A DNA stretch of 5,682 nucleotides from Oscillospiraceae bacterium. Its GTDB lineage: Bacteria > Bacillota > Clostridia > Oscillospirales > Oscillospiraceae. Below the pieces are notes generated by a model that worked only from the letters and a program-made list of their open reading frames with translations, made no database searches and was not told the DNA's origin. The stretch lies in NCBI GenBank assembly GCA_029009035.1, contig JAQXJQ010000097.1, forward strand, positions 1-5,682. Direction: 5' to 3'. The position numbers and the translations under genes are program-made. Below, in pieces: positions 1 through 4,743 of the stretch (within the stretch, counting starts at the first letter, position 1; each line of letters starts with the position of its first letter).

Positions 1-5
1 CATAT

Positions 6-81
<76 letters not shown>

Positions 82-84
82 TTT

Positions 85-160
85 GCGAGTGTAGCTCATC
101 TGGTAGAGCGCCACCTTGCCAAGGTGGAGGTAGCGAGTTCGAGCCTCGTCAGCCGCTCCA
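85..160 (+). tRNA. tRNA-Gly (anticodon GCC) with a mismatched acceptor stem
   Basis: This 76-nt tRNA has the anticodon GCC at 118-120, a perfect anticodon stem (111-115/123-127), D stem GCTC/GAGC (94-97/106-109), T stem 133-137/145-149 with one G-U pair, discriminator T157 and encoded CCA (158-160). The acceptor stem is abnormal: 85-91 is GCGAGTG and 150-156 is CAGCCGC, which leaves A88 opposite C153 and G89 opposite G152, adjacent in the middle of the helix. Each strand would pair perfectly with a different partner (CACTCGC or GCGGCTG), so the gene looks like a hybrid of two tRNA-Gly versions. The rest is well conserved. Whether this copy works is uncertain. Confidence 0.9.
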
Positions 161-165
161 AACAG

Positions 166-187
166 AAGAGGTGCTCCGGCACCTTTT
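166..187 (+). terminator. Hairpin between tRNA-Gly and tRNA-Cys, possible weak terminator
   Basis: A 6-bp stem AGGTGC (169-174) / GCACCT (179-184) is closed by a UCCG loop on a C-G pair, the very stable UNCG tetraloop type. It extends by one G-U pair and two A-U pairs (166-168/185-187) into the run TTTT, which is followed by CTC. The U tract is short, and I see no promoter between it and the tRNA-Cys at 195. It may therefore be a leaky terminator or a processing element rather than a true end of transcription. Confidence 0.5.
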
Positions 188-194
188 CTCGTAT

Positions 195-269
195 GGCGAC
201 ATAGCCAAGTGGTAAGGCAAGGGTCTGCAAAATCCTGATGCCCCAGTTCAAATCTGGGTGGCGCCTCCA
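195..269 (+). tRNA. tRNA-Cys (anticodon GCA)
   Basis: This 75-nt tRNA has the anticodon GCA at 227-229, a three-pair D stem GCC/GGC (204-206/216-218), an anticodon stem 220-224/232-236 with one G-U pair, a perfect T stem (242-246/254-258), discriminator T266 as expected for tRNA-Cys, and encoded CCA at 267-269. The acceptor stem 195-201/259-265 has one A-G mismatch (A199 opposite G261): the 5' strand GGCGACA would match TGTCGCC, whereas the 3' strand is TGGCGCC. It is followed directly by a terminator. Confidence 0.94.
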
Positions 270-274
270 AAAAG

Positions 275-305
275 AAAGACACGCCGCGGCGTGGCTTTAT
301 TTTTT
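275..305 (+). terminator. Terminator of the tRNA-Phe/Gly/Cys cluster
   Basis: CACGC (280-284) pairs with GCGTG (289-293) around a CGCG loop. After one A-G mismatch the stem continues with AAAG (275-278) against CTTT (295-298). The run ATTTTTT follows at 299-305. It begins six bases after the CCA of tRNA-Cys, as expected for the end of the tRNA operon. Confidence 0.85.
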
Positions 306-329
306 GATTTATACTATCCCCGTACCCGC

Positions 330-358
330 TTGACAAATGTCCCGGTACTTTTTATAAT
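330..358 (+). promoter_or_regulatory. Consensus sigma-70/SigA promoter for tRNA-Pro
   Basis: TTGACA at 330-335 and TATAAT at 353-358 are separated by exactly 17 bases, so both boxes match the consensus perfectly. Transcription should start near 365, about 20 bases before the tRNA-Pro at 387. This is a strong constitutive-looking promoter, in keeping with a stable RNA gene. Confidence 0.93.
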
Positions 359-386
359 AGTCGGGCAGGAACAATTTGATAGAAAA

Positions 387-462
387 CGGGGTGTAGCGCA
401 GTTGGTAGCGCGCATGGTTCGGGTCCATGAGGCCGTGGGTTCAAATCCCGCCACTCCGACCA
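387..462 (+). tRNA. tRNA-Pro (anticodon CGG)
   Basis: This 76-nt tRNA has the anticodon CGG at 420-422 followed by G423 (position 37, usually methylated in tRNA-Pro). The acceptor strands 387-393/452-458 pair fully with one G-U. The D stem GCGC/GCGC (396-399/408-411), anticodon stem 413-417/425-429 and T stem 435-439/447-451 are intact. Discriminator A459 and encoded CCA (460-462) complete it. Its first pair is C387-G458, typical of bacterial tRNA-Pro. It stands alone between its own promoter and terminator, separate from the upstream tRNA cluster. Confidence 0.96.
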
Positions 463-497
463 CGCTGCGGACGGCATATCGTCCGCAGCGATTTTTT
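463..497 (+). terminator. Terminator of tRNA-Pro
   Basis: A perfect 10-bp stem CGCTGCGGAC (463-472) / GTCCGCAGCG (481-490) with an 8-base loop starts right after the tRNA CCA and is followed by ATTTTTT (491-497). On the minus strand the hairpin lacks a U run, so it would not clearly stop the convergent phosphorylase gene that ends at 531. Between 498 and 530 I see only a short A/T-rich inverted repeat (491-497/501-507) and nothing that looks coding. Confidence 0.92.
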
Positions 498-530
498 ATC
501 AAAAAATTACCTCGATATGGCTTGCGGACT

Positions 531-1325
531 TCACTCTTTCGCCAGATGCAGGATCAGATCCGGCACCATGATCCCTCTGGTCATATTGTATTTTTCATGC
601 TGCGCCCTGCTCTGCCCCAGCAGGGGCTTTCCCGTGGCGGAGTTGTCGGAAACGGCCAGCAAAGCCACCGCCGGCACTTCAAACAGTTCCGCCAGCTGAT
701 AGAAGGTGCTGGTCTCCATCTCAATGAGCTCCGCACCTGTGGCCCTGATCTCATCCAGATGGGAGTACTCGCAGGAGATGGAGTCCGTACAGAACACCTT
801 GGCCGTTTTCAGCTCACAGCCGTTTTCACGGGCCAGAGAGACCACATGGTCCACATACACGCCATCGGGATACACCGTTTTGAACGGCGCAAATTCGTCA
901 TCCAGCCTGTCCCCGAGATAATGGTGGGCATACACGCCGGCCACGCAGCAGCTCGGGGTGCAGAAATCGCCGACGTCGTACTCCGGCACAAGGCTGCCCA
1001 CCGCACCCACAAAGATCAGCTTCTTAAATTGAAGTTCTCCCAGAATGATGGAGTGATCCAGCAGATTGCAGGCGCCGGACGCCACCTGTGCCCAGGCGAT
1101 CTTCATGCCGTCCTTCTCCACCAGGAACCCGGAAAAGTAGCTGTGCTGGGTCAGCTGGGTCACTTTGAAGGTATCGTCCCGGATGATCTTCGTGGGCTTC
1201 CACCCCGGTGCGACCACCATCGCGTCGTACACCACATCCGGCTCAAAGCCGAAGCACTCCAGGCTCATACACCCGGTATTGTACTTTTTCATATTCGCCA
1301 GTATGGTCTTGAGCTGTTCTTTCAT
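531..1325 (-). CDS. Nucleoside phosphorylase family protein (PNP/UDP fold)
   Basis: This 264-residue protein of the PNP_UDP_1 superfamily would cleave the N-glycosidic bond of a nucleoside with phosphate (or water, if a nucleosidase) in purine or pyrimidine salvage in the cytoplasm. Family marks are the glycine-rich segment GAVGSLVPEYDVGD (residues 107-120), the ribose-binding EMET motif (202-205) followed by a predicted hydrophobic strand, and the SDN motif at 227-229, whose Asp is in the place of the catalytic acid. Length fits the family. The ATG at 1325 is chosen because an AGGGGGGAG ribosome binding site lies just upstream. There is no signal peptide. The substrate cannot be told from sequence: uridine phosphorylase-like and purine nucleoside phosphorylase-like members share these motifs. 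The gene has no promoter of its own close by: its transcript must pass through the intrinsic terminator at 1339-1372, so expression is probably set by attenuation. Confidence 0.88.
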   Translation of the reverse strand: MKEQLKTILANMKKYNTGCMSLECFGFEPDVVYDAMVVAPGWKPTKIIRDDTFKVTQLTQHSYFSGFLVEKDGMKIAWAQVASGACNLLDHSIILGELQFKKLIFVGAVGSLVPEYDVGDFCTPSCCVAGVYAHHYLGDRLDDEFAPFKTVYPDGVYVDHVVSLARENGCELKTAKVFCTDSISCEYSHLDEIRATGAELIEMETSTFYQLAELFEVPAVALLAVSDNSATGKPLLGQSRAQHEKYNMTRGIMVPDLILHLAKE

Positions 1326-1336
1326 CGTACTCCCCC

Positions 1337-1462
1337 CTAAAAAAGAAAATGGCGCAGGTCGTCACCTGCGCCGCAGCATGCCGTATTCCCCACGGATCGG
1401 GCATGGGCAAAAGGAGCAGGCTTTCCGCTGAACGCACAGGTATTCCACAGGCAATTCATCAT
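1337..1462 (-). CDS. Candidate 41-residue leader peptide upstream of the phosphorylase
   Basis: A small ORF of 41 codons starts at ATG 1462 (a second ATG follows directly at 1459) and ends with TAG at 1339-1337. It sits where a translated leader should: the promoter at 1489-1517 predicts a transcript start near 1482, and GAAGGGAGTG at 1477-1468 gives a good ribosome binding site with GGAG 8 bases before the ATG. The peptide begins MMNCLWNTCAF and ends DDLRHFLF, with cysteines at 4, 9, 29 and 30; I recognise no domain. Its last 11 codons are the attenuator hairpin and U run, and its stop codon is 11 bases before the phosphorylase ATG, so translation of the two may also be coupled. It may matter as an act of translation rather than as a protein. 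Another frame here is open too but lacks a start downstream of the predicted transcript start. Confidence 0.6.
   Translation of the reverse strand: MMNCLWNTCAFSGKPAPFAHARSVGNTACCGAGDDLRHFLF
1339..1372 (-). terminator. Intrinsic terminator in the 5' leader (candidate attenuator)
   Basis: On the minus strand a perfect 9-bp GC-rich stem, GGCGCAGGT (1372-1364) and ACCTGCGCC (1359-1351) with loop GACG, is followed by ATTTTCTTTTTT (1350-1339). The U run stops just short of the ribosome binding site of the phosphorylase gene, so the hairpin stands between the only visible promoter (1489-1517) and that gene. The hairpin and U run are also codons 31-41 of the leader ORF, so a translating ribosome would block folding. 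An alternative pairing exists: 1441-1434 (ACCTGTGC) can form 8 contiguous pairs, one of them G-U, with 1371-1364, the 5' arm of the terminator. Confidence 0.85.
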
Positions 1463-1488
1463 AACGCTCACTCCCTTCATTTTGGTAC

Positions 1489-1517
1489 ATTGTAGCATGG
1501 GCAATATTCCCTGTCAA
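1489..1517 (-). promoter_or_regulatory. Near-consensus promoter for the leader ORF and phosphorylase
   Basis: On the minus strand TTGACA (1517-1512) and TACAAT (1494-1489) are 17 bases apart: a perfect -35, a five-of-six -10 and ideal spacing. Transcription should begin near 1482, only about 20 bases before the leader ORF start. The promoter lies downstream of the cupin terminator, so this unit is independent of the cupin. Confidence 0.88.
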
Positions 1518-1563
1518 CGATGTGTCCCGCAGCCTCGATCCAAGTCGGTTCGCAGCGCTCCGC

Positions 1564-1607
1564 AAAAAACCTCTGTGGCCGCAGTGAACAGCGGCCACAG
1601 AGGTTTT
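1564..1607 (-). terminator. Terminator of the cupin gene
   Basis: A perfect 13-bp stem (1570-1582 with 1591-1603) and an 8-base loop are followed on the minus strand by TTTTTT (1569-1564); flanking A and T runs can extend the stem. It begins 7 bases beyond the cupin stop codon. From here to the promoter at 1517 I see nothing else. Confidence 0.92.
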
Positions 1608-1614
1608 GAATCAT

Positions 1615-2037
1615 TCAGTGCCGGGCTTCCTGTCCGGTGCGGTGTACGGTGCCCGCGGGATGGTTGGGCGGTCCATAGACAGAGGAGAGCTTCAGCGGAC
1701 AGGTCCCGCTGTTGAGGACATTGTGCCATGTGCCGCAGGGAACGAAAAGGGTGTCCCCTGTCCCCAGGCTGCGGCCTGCGTCCAGCCGCTCCCTGCATTT
1801 TCCCATTCGCACCGTGGCCCGGCCCTCCTCCACACGGATGATCTGGTCCGTGTCATCGTGCATCTCCACCCCGATCTCATCGCCCACAGGAATGCTCATC
1901 AGCGTCATCTGAAGGTGCCGCCCGGTCCAGTGGGCGGTTCGGAAATTCCGGTTCTGACGGGCCGCGCAGGGGACATCCCCCACAAAGGGCCCGGGACCGT
2001 GATCCCGGTCACAGCCGCTGTTTCGACATTGCTCCAT
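1615..2037 (-). CDS. Small single-domain cupin protein
   Basis: This 140-residue protein forms one cupin beta-barrel. The second cupin motif is exact: GDTLFVPCGTWHNVLN (residues 95-110) fits G-x5-P-x-G-x2-H-x3-N. The first motif is the variant IGVEMHDDTDQIIRVEEG (55-72), with one histidine (H60) and D64-Q65 where many cupins have HxH and Glu. H60, H105 and possibly E58 or Q65 would be the metal ligands. The segment RQNRNFRTAHWTG (28-40) and the end GPPNHPAGTVH recur in a widespread bacterial family of small cupins of unknown substrate. The ATG at 2037 is chosen because AAAGGAG lies 8 bases upstream and homologues I recall start there; the open frame continues to 2304, but that part is antisense to another gene. 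No signal peptide. It is a single-gene unit with its own terminator. Enzymatic or sugar-binding function cannot be assigned. Confidence 0.87.
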   Translation of the reverse strand: MEQCRNSGCDRDHGPGPFVGDVPCAARQNRNFRTAHWTGRHLQMTLMSIPVGDEIGVEMHDDTDQIIRVEEGRATVRMGKCRERLDAGRSLGTGDTLFVPCGTWHNVLNSGTCPLKLSSVYGPPNHPAGTVHRTGQEARH

Positions 2038-2134
2038 ATCAGATGCTCCTTTCCCCCGTATCCTATGCGCGCGCCTGCTCCACGGTGTCCCCCGGCCTCC
2101 TCCTCCCATAAAATGGTGCAGAGGTGATAGATCG

Positions 2135-2308
2135 GTGAACTCCTGCGAACTGACCGCCTCCATCACAGCGCTGGCCAATGCGCTGGCCTGCCGTCTCACC
2201 ACGGAGGAGCTGGATCTGCTGGGCGCTGTGCTCACCCAACTGGCGGATAACCTATTTACCATCTCTGCCCACAGGAGCGCCTGTGCGCCCCGGACAACGG
2301 GCAAATAA
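2135..2308 (+). CDS. Short conserved clostridial protein, resembles DUF6774
   Basis: This 57-residue protein starts at GTG 2135, with GAGGTGAT (2121-2128) as a well-placed ribosome binding site, and ends at TAA 2306-2308. It begins MNSCELTASITALANALACR, followed by LTTEELDLLGAVLTQLADNL, then a short basic tail. From memory this matches the pattern of a small clostridial family annotated as DUF6774: an N-terminal Cys-Glu-Leu, an alanine-rich helix, then an E-L-x-L-L-x-A-x-x-x-Q-L-x-D helix. No database check was possible. Two amphipathic helices are likely and no membrane segment is evident; function is unknown. It is divergent from the cupin (97-base gap, no clear promoter seen for either) and convergent with the ferredoxin, sharing a hairpin at its 3' end. 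The GTG start makes it easy to miss. Confidence 0.78.
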   Translation: MNSCELTASITALANALACRLTTEELDLLGAVLTQLADNLFTISAHRSACAPRTTGK

Positions 2309-2326
2309 AGGCGGCTGCAGCCGCCT
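2309..2326 (-). terminator. Hairpin between convergent genes, ferredoxin terminator
   Basis: AGGCGGC (2309-2315) and GCCGCCT (2320-2326) form a perfect 7-bp stem with a TGCA loop. It begins immediately after the small gene's stop codon and 2 bases after the ferredoxin stop. On the minus strand it is followed by TTATTT, a usable U-rich tract; on the plus strand by CTTCAC, which is weak. It therefore most clearly ends the ferredoxin transcript and may slow transcription from the other side. Confidence 0.65.
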
Positions 2327-2328
2327 CT

Positions 2329-2517
2329 TCACTCATCAAGCCATCGGATCGCGGCCACAGGACAGCTGTCTATGGCCTCCTGCACTGCGTCACGCAGATC
2401 CTCAGTGACCTCCCCGAAGGCCTCCGCCTGTCCCGAGTCGGTCAGGCGGAACACATCGGAGCAGATCCCCTCGCACAGGCCGCACCCAATGCACTCCTCA
2501 TTCACCCTTGCTTTCAA
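2329..2517 (-). CDS. Small [4Fe-4S] ferredoxin
   Basis: This 62-residue ferredoxin is a soluble low-potential electron carrier in the cytoplasm. The cluster motif is C9-x2-C12-x2-C15 with the remote C52-P53; together these four bind one [4Fe-4S] cluster. C19 is a fifth cysteine, as in single-cluster ferredoxins that retain a remnant of the second site. The acidic helix around residues 36-50 and the final VAAIRWLDE are typical. Its length is normal for the single-cluster type. The start is TTG at 2517: AAAGGAGG lies 8 bases upstream, while an in-frame GTG at 2505 is too far from it. It is a single-gene unit between the his operon terminator and the hairpin at 2309-2326; I cannot name a redox partner. 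Confidence 0.93.
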   Translation of the reverse strand: MKARVNEECIGCGLCEGICSDVFRLTDSGQAEAFGEVTEDLRDAVQEAIDSCPVAAIRWLDE

Positions 2518-2559
2518 TGCCCACGCCTCCTTTCCTCCCGATAGTATGCCCCTGCGCGC

Positions 2560-2600
2560 AAAAAAGATCCCCGGAGCACCCTTGATGCTCCGGGGATCTT
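2560..2600 (-). terminator. Terminator of the his operon
   Basis: A perfect 14-bp stem (2599-2586 with 2578-2565 on the minus strand, core GATCCCCGGAGC) has a 7-base loop and is followed by TTTTTT (2565-2560). It lies about 28 bases beyond the hisIE stop codon and separates the operon from the ferredoxin gene. No clear promoter for the ferredoxin was found between 2518 and 2560. Confidence 0.95.
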
Positions 2601-2627
2601 CTCACCTTGCATGGTTTCCCAACCGGG

Positions 2628-3272
2628 TCAGGTCATTTTCTCCTGCTTCACCTTGTGGTCGATCACATGGCGGGATGCCAGTTCCCTGTGGATGTCCTCC
2701 AGAGAAATGCCCATCTCCACCATCAGCACCATCACATGATAGGCAAGATCCGCAATCTCATAGACGGTCTCCCGCTTGTCCCCGGCCTTGGCGGCAATGA
2801 TGACCTCTGTGGACTCCTCGCCCACCTTCTTCAGGATCTTGTCCAATCCCTTTTCAAAGAGGTAGGTGGTGTAAGAGCCCTCCTTCTTTTCGGTCTTTCG
2901 GCCCTTGAGCAGCTCCAGCAGGCCCTCATAGGAAAACTCGCGGCGCTCATCGCTCTCCCAGACGGGATGGATGAAGCAGGAGTCGCTTCCTGTGTGGCAG
3001 GCGGGGCCGTCCTTTTCCACCATGACCACCAGGGCGTCCCCGTCGCAGTCGGCGGTGATGGACACGATGTGCTGGTAATTCCCGCTGGTCTCCCCCTTCA
3101 GCCAAAGCTCCTGTCGGGAACGGCTCCAGAAGCAGGTCAGGCCCCGTTCCATGGAGATGGCCAGGCTCTCCCGGTTCATGTAGGCCAGCGTAAGCACCTT
3201 TTTGGTGACGGCGTCTACCACAATGGCGGGGATGAGCCCCCGCTGGTCAAATTTCAATTCTTCGATCTCCAT
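2628..3272 (-). CDS. hisIE: Bifunctional phosphoribosyl-AMP cyclohydrolase / phosphoribosyl-ATP pyrophosphatase
   Basis: This 214-residue fusion catalyses steps 2 and 3 of histidine synthesis: the C-terminal domain removes pyrophosphate from PR-ATP and the N-terminal domain opens the purine ring of PR-AMP to give ProFAR. The HisI domain (about 1-105) has FDQRGLIPAIVVD, WSRSRQELWLKGETSGN and the metal site DCDGD (75-79), with C76, C92 and C99 as zinc ligands and D75, D77, D79 for the second metal. The HisE domain (about 115-205) has KVGEESTEVIIAAK (149-162) and YEIADLAYHVMVLM (171-184), whose acidic residues bind magnesium. The ATG at 3272 is preceded by AAGGGGAT; upstream in-frame codons belong to another frame of hisF. 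It is the last gene of the operon and overlaps hisF by 19 bases. Confidence 0.97.
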   Translation of the reverse strand: MEIEELKFDQRGLIPAIVVDAVTKKVLTLAYMNRESLAISMERGLTCFWSRSRQELWLKGETSGNYQHIVSITADCDGDALVVMVEKDGPACHTGSDSCFIHPVWESDERREFSYEGLLELLKGRKTEKKEGSYTTYLFEKGLDKILKKVGEESTEVIIAAKAGDKRETVYEIADLAYHVMVLMVEMGISLEDIHRELASRHVIDHKVKQEKMT

Positions 3273-4033
3273 GATGATCCCCTTACTGTGATTTGATGTT
3301 CTCTCAGCTCCCGCTTCAGCTCCGGAATTTCGATCTCTCCGAAGTGGAACACTGAGGCCGCAAGGCCGGCGTCCACCTTGGGCAGCGCTTGAAACAGCCT
3401 GACAAAGTCCTCCTTGCATCCGGCTCCTCCGGAGGCGATCACCGGCACATTCACCGCGTCGCACACCGCCGAGAGCATTTCCAGATCAAAGCCGCCTTTC
3501 ACTCCGTCGGTGTCAATGGAGTTGACCACCACCTCGCCGGCCCCCAGGGCCACACAGCGGCGGATCCAGCCGATGGCCTCAATGCCGGTGTCCTCCCGGC
3601 CTCCCTTGGCAAACAGGCGGAACTGTCCGTCCACCCGTTTGATATCGGCAGAGAGCACCACGCACTGGTTTCCGTAGCGCTGAGCCGCCCTCCGAATCAG
3701 CTCGGGGTCCCGGATGGCCCCGGAGTTGACGCTCACCTTATCCGCGCCGCACTTGAGCACCCGGTCGAAATCCTCCACGGTGTTGATGCCGCCGCCCACC
3801 GTGAGGGGAATGAAGATGGTCGCGGCCACCTGCCGGAGTATGTCGGTAAACAGCGCGCGCCCCTCTGCGGAGGCGGTGATATCATAGAATACCAGCTCGT
3901 CGGCGCCGTTTTCGCTGTAGTACCGGCCCAGCTCCACCGGGGAGGATACATCGGCCAAGCCCTTGAAGTTGACGCCCTTGACCACCCTGCCGTCTTTCAC
4001 ATCCAGGCAGGGGATAATTCGTTTCGTAATCAT
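3254..4033 (-). CDS. hisF: Imidazole glycerol phosphate synthase, cyclase subunit
   Basis: This 259-residue TIM barrel uses ammonia delivered by HisH to convert PRFAR into imidazole glycerol phosphate and AICAR. The catalytic pair is D11 (in IIPCLDVKDGRVVKG) and D130 (in VLSADIKR). Phosphate-binding loops are TVGGGIN (78-84), NSGA (103-106), DGVKGGFD and ASGGAG. The first loop reads FKGLADVSSPVE where many HisF proteins have a RDAGDPVE-like sequence. The usual end is at ITVR (residue 251); here 8 extra residues, GSSWRSKN, run into the start of hisIE. The start ATG (4033) overlaps the hisA stop codon as ATGA, and GAGGTGG upstream is its ribosome binding site inside hisA, so coupled translation is likely. 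Confidence 0.98.
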   Translation of the reverse strand: MITKRIIPCLDVKDGRVVKGVNFKGLADVSSPVELGRYYSENGADELVFYDITASAEGRALFTDILRQVAATIFIPLTVGGGINTVEDFDRVLKCGADKVSVNSGAIRDPELIRRAAQRYGNQCVVLSADIKRVDGQFRLFAKGGREDTGIEAIGWIRRCVALGAGEVVVNSIDTDGVKGGFDLEMLSAVCDAVNVPVIASGGAGCKEDFVRLFQALPKVDAGLAASVFHFGEIEIPELKRELREHQITVRGSSWRSKN

Positions 4034-4743
4034 TTTGCCACCTCAATGGCCTGAGCCAGGTCGATGGCGCCGGTATAGTAGGCCTTGCCGATGATGGCGC
4101 CGTAAAGCCCCATCTCCGCCAGCTCCCGCACATCCTCCAGAGAGGACACGCCGCCGGAAGCCGTGATGTCCACGGGAAAGCGCTCGGACAGCTCCCGGTA
4201 CAGCTCCCGGTTCGTCCCTTTCATGGCTCCGTCCCGGGAAATATCGGTGCAGATGAGGGTCCTCACCCCGATCCGGCAGAGCCGTTCGCAAAAATCAAAG
4301 CAGGAACAGGAGGACTGCTCCGTCCAGCCCTTGATGGCCACATGACCGTCCCGGATGTCCACGCCCACGGCGATCCGCTCTCCAAAGCGCTCCACGCTCT
4401 CCACCAGAAACTTCTCATCGGTCACGGCGGCAGTGCCCAGGATCACCCGTCCGACACCAAGGTCCAGATAGCGCTCCACCGTATCCATATCGCGGATGCC
4501 GCCGCCGATCTCGGTAAACAGGGCGGTCTGCTTCACCATGCGCCGTACCGTCTCCAAATTTGGGGTGCCGCCGTTTTTCGCCCCCTCCAGGTCCACCAGG
4601 TGGACGCACTGCGCTCCCTTCGCGGCAAAATCCCGGAGGACCTCCGCCGGATCGGGTGCATACACCGTCATCTGCCGGTAATCGCCCTGATACAGCCGCA
4701 CGGCCTGTCCGCCGTACAGGTCAATGGCAGGAAAAATCTTCAT
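4030..4743 (-). CDS. hisA: ProFAR isomerase (phosphoribosylformimino-5-aminoimidazole carboxamide ribotide isomerase)
   Basis: This 237-residue TIM barrel carries out the Amadori rearrangement of ProFAR to PRFAR, step 4 of the pathway. The start MKIFPAIDLYGGQAVRLYQG holds the catalytic D8; the second catalytic aspartate is D129 in VGVDIRDG. Phosphate-binding segments are EIGGGIR (78-84), LGTAAV (102-107), TDISRDGAMKG (166-176) and ASGGVSS (195-201). Length is normal. The ATG at 4743 is preceded by GGAGGTGGAGAGG and overlaps the hisH stop as ATGA; the open frame runs further upstream to 4830, but this would only duplicate hisH in another frame. It shares an ancestral fold with its neighbour HisF. 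A PriA-type dual role with tryptophan synthesis is not expected outside Actinobacteria. Confidence 0.97.
   Translation of the reverse strand: MKIFPAIDLYGGQAVRLYQGDYRQMTVYAPDPAEVLRDFAAKGAQCVHLVDLEGAKNGGTPNLETVRRMVKQTALFTEIGGGIRDMDTVERYLDLGVGRVILGTAAVTDEKFLVESVERFGERIAVGVDIRDGHVAIKGWTEQSSCSCFDFCERLCRIGVRTLICTDISRDGAMKGTNRELYRELSERFPVDITASGGVSSLEDVRELAEMGLYGAIIGKAYYTGAIDLAQAIEVAK

Noticed and set aside
258..1340. Long plus-strand open frame of 360 codons
   Set aside because: It starts inside tRNA-Cys, crosses tRNA-Pro and two terminators, and then runs antisense to the phosphorylase. Its protein shows no family motif and has the His/Arg/Gln-rich look of an antisense frame.
1339..1482. Purine riboswitch or T-box in the phosphorylase leader
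   Set aside because: No T-box motif (TGGNACCGCG-like) and no recognisable purine-riboswitch core is present, and the space is taken by a leader ORF with its own ribosome binding site.
1362..1598. Minus-strand 78-codon frame overlapping the leader, with CSFCPC in its C-terminal part
   Set aside because: Its available ATG starts lie at or upstream of the predicted transcript start near 1482 and have no ribosome binding site, while the frame starting at 1462 has one at ideal spacing. It cannot be excluded fully if the promoter call is wrong.
1985..2015. Inverted repeat around GGGACCGTGATCCCGGTC
   Set aside because: It lies within the cupin coding sequence, has no U tract, and is of a size expected by chance in GC-rich DNA.
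2038..2304. N-terminal extension of the cupin reading frame (89 more residues)
   Set aside because: It is antisense to the small gene at 2135-2308, is low-complexity Ser/Arg/Ala, and the cupin has a good ribosome binding site at its own ATG 2037.
3389..4054. Plus-strand 221-codon frame opposite hisF
   Set aside because: It is the antisense shadow of a clear, motif-complete hisF; no independent ribosome binding site or family resemblance.
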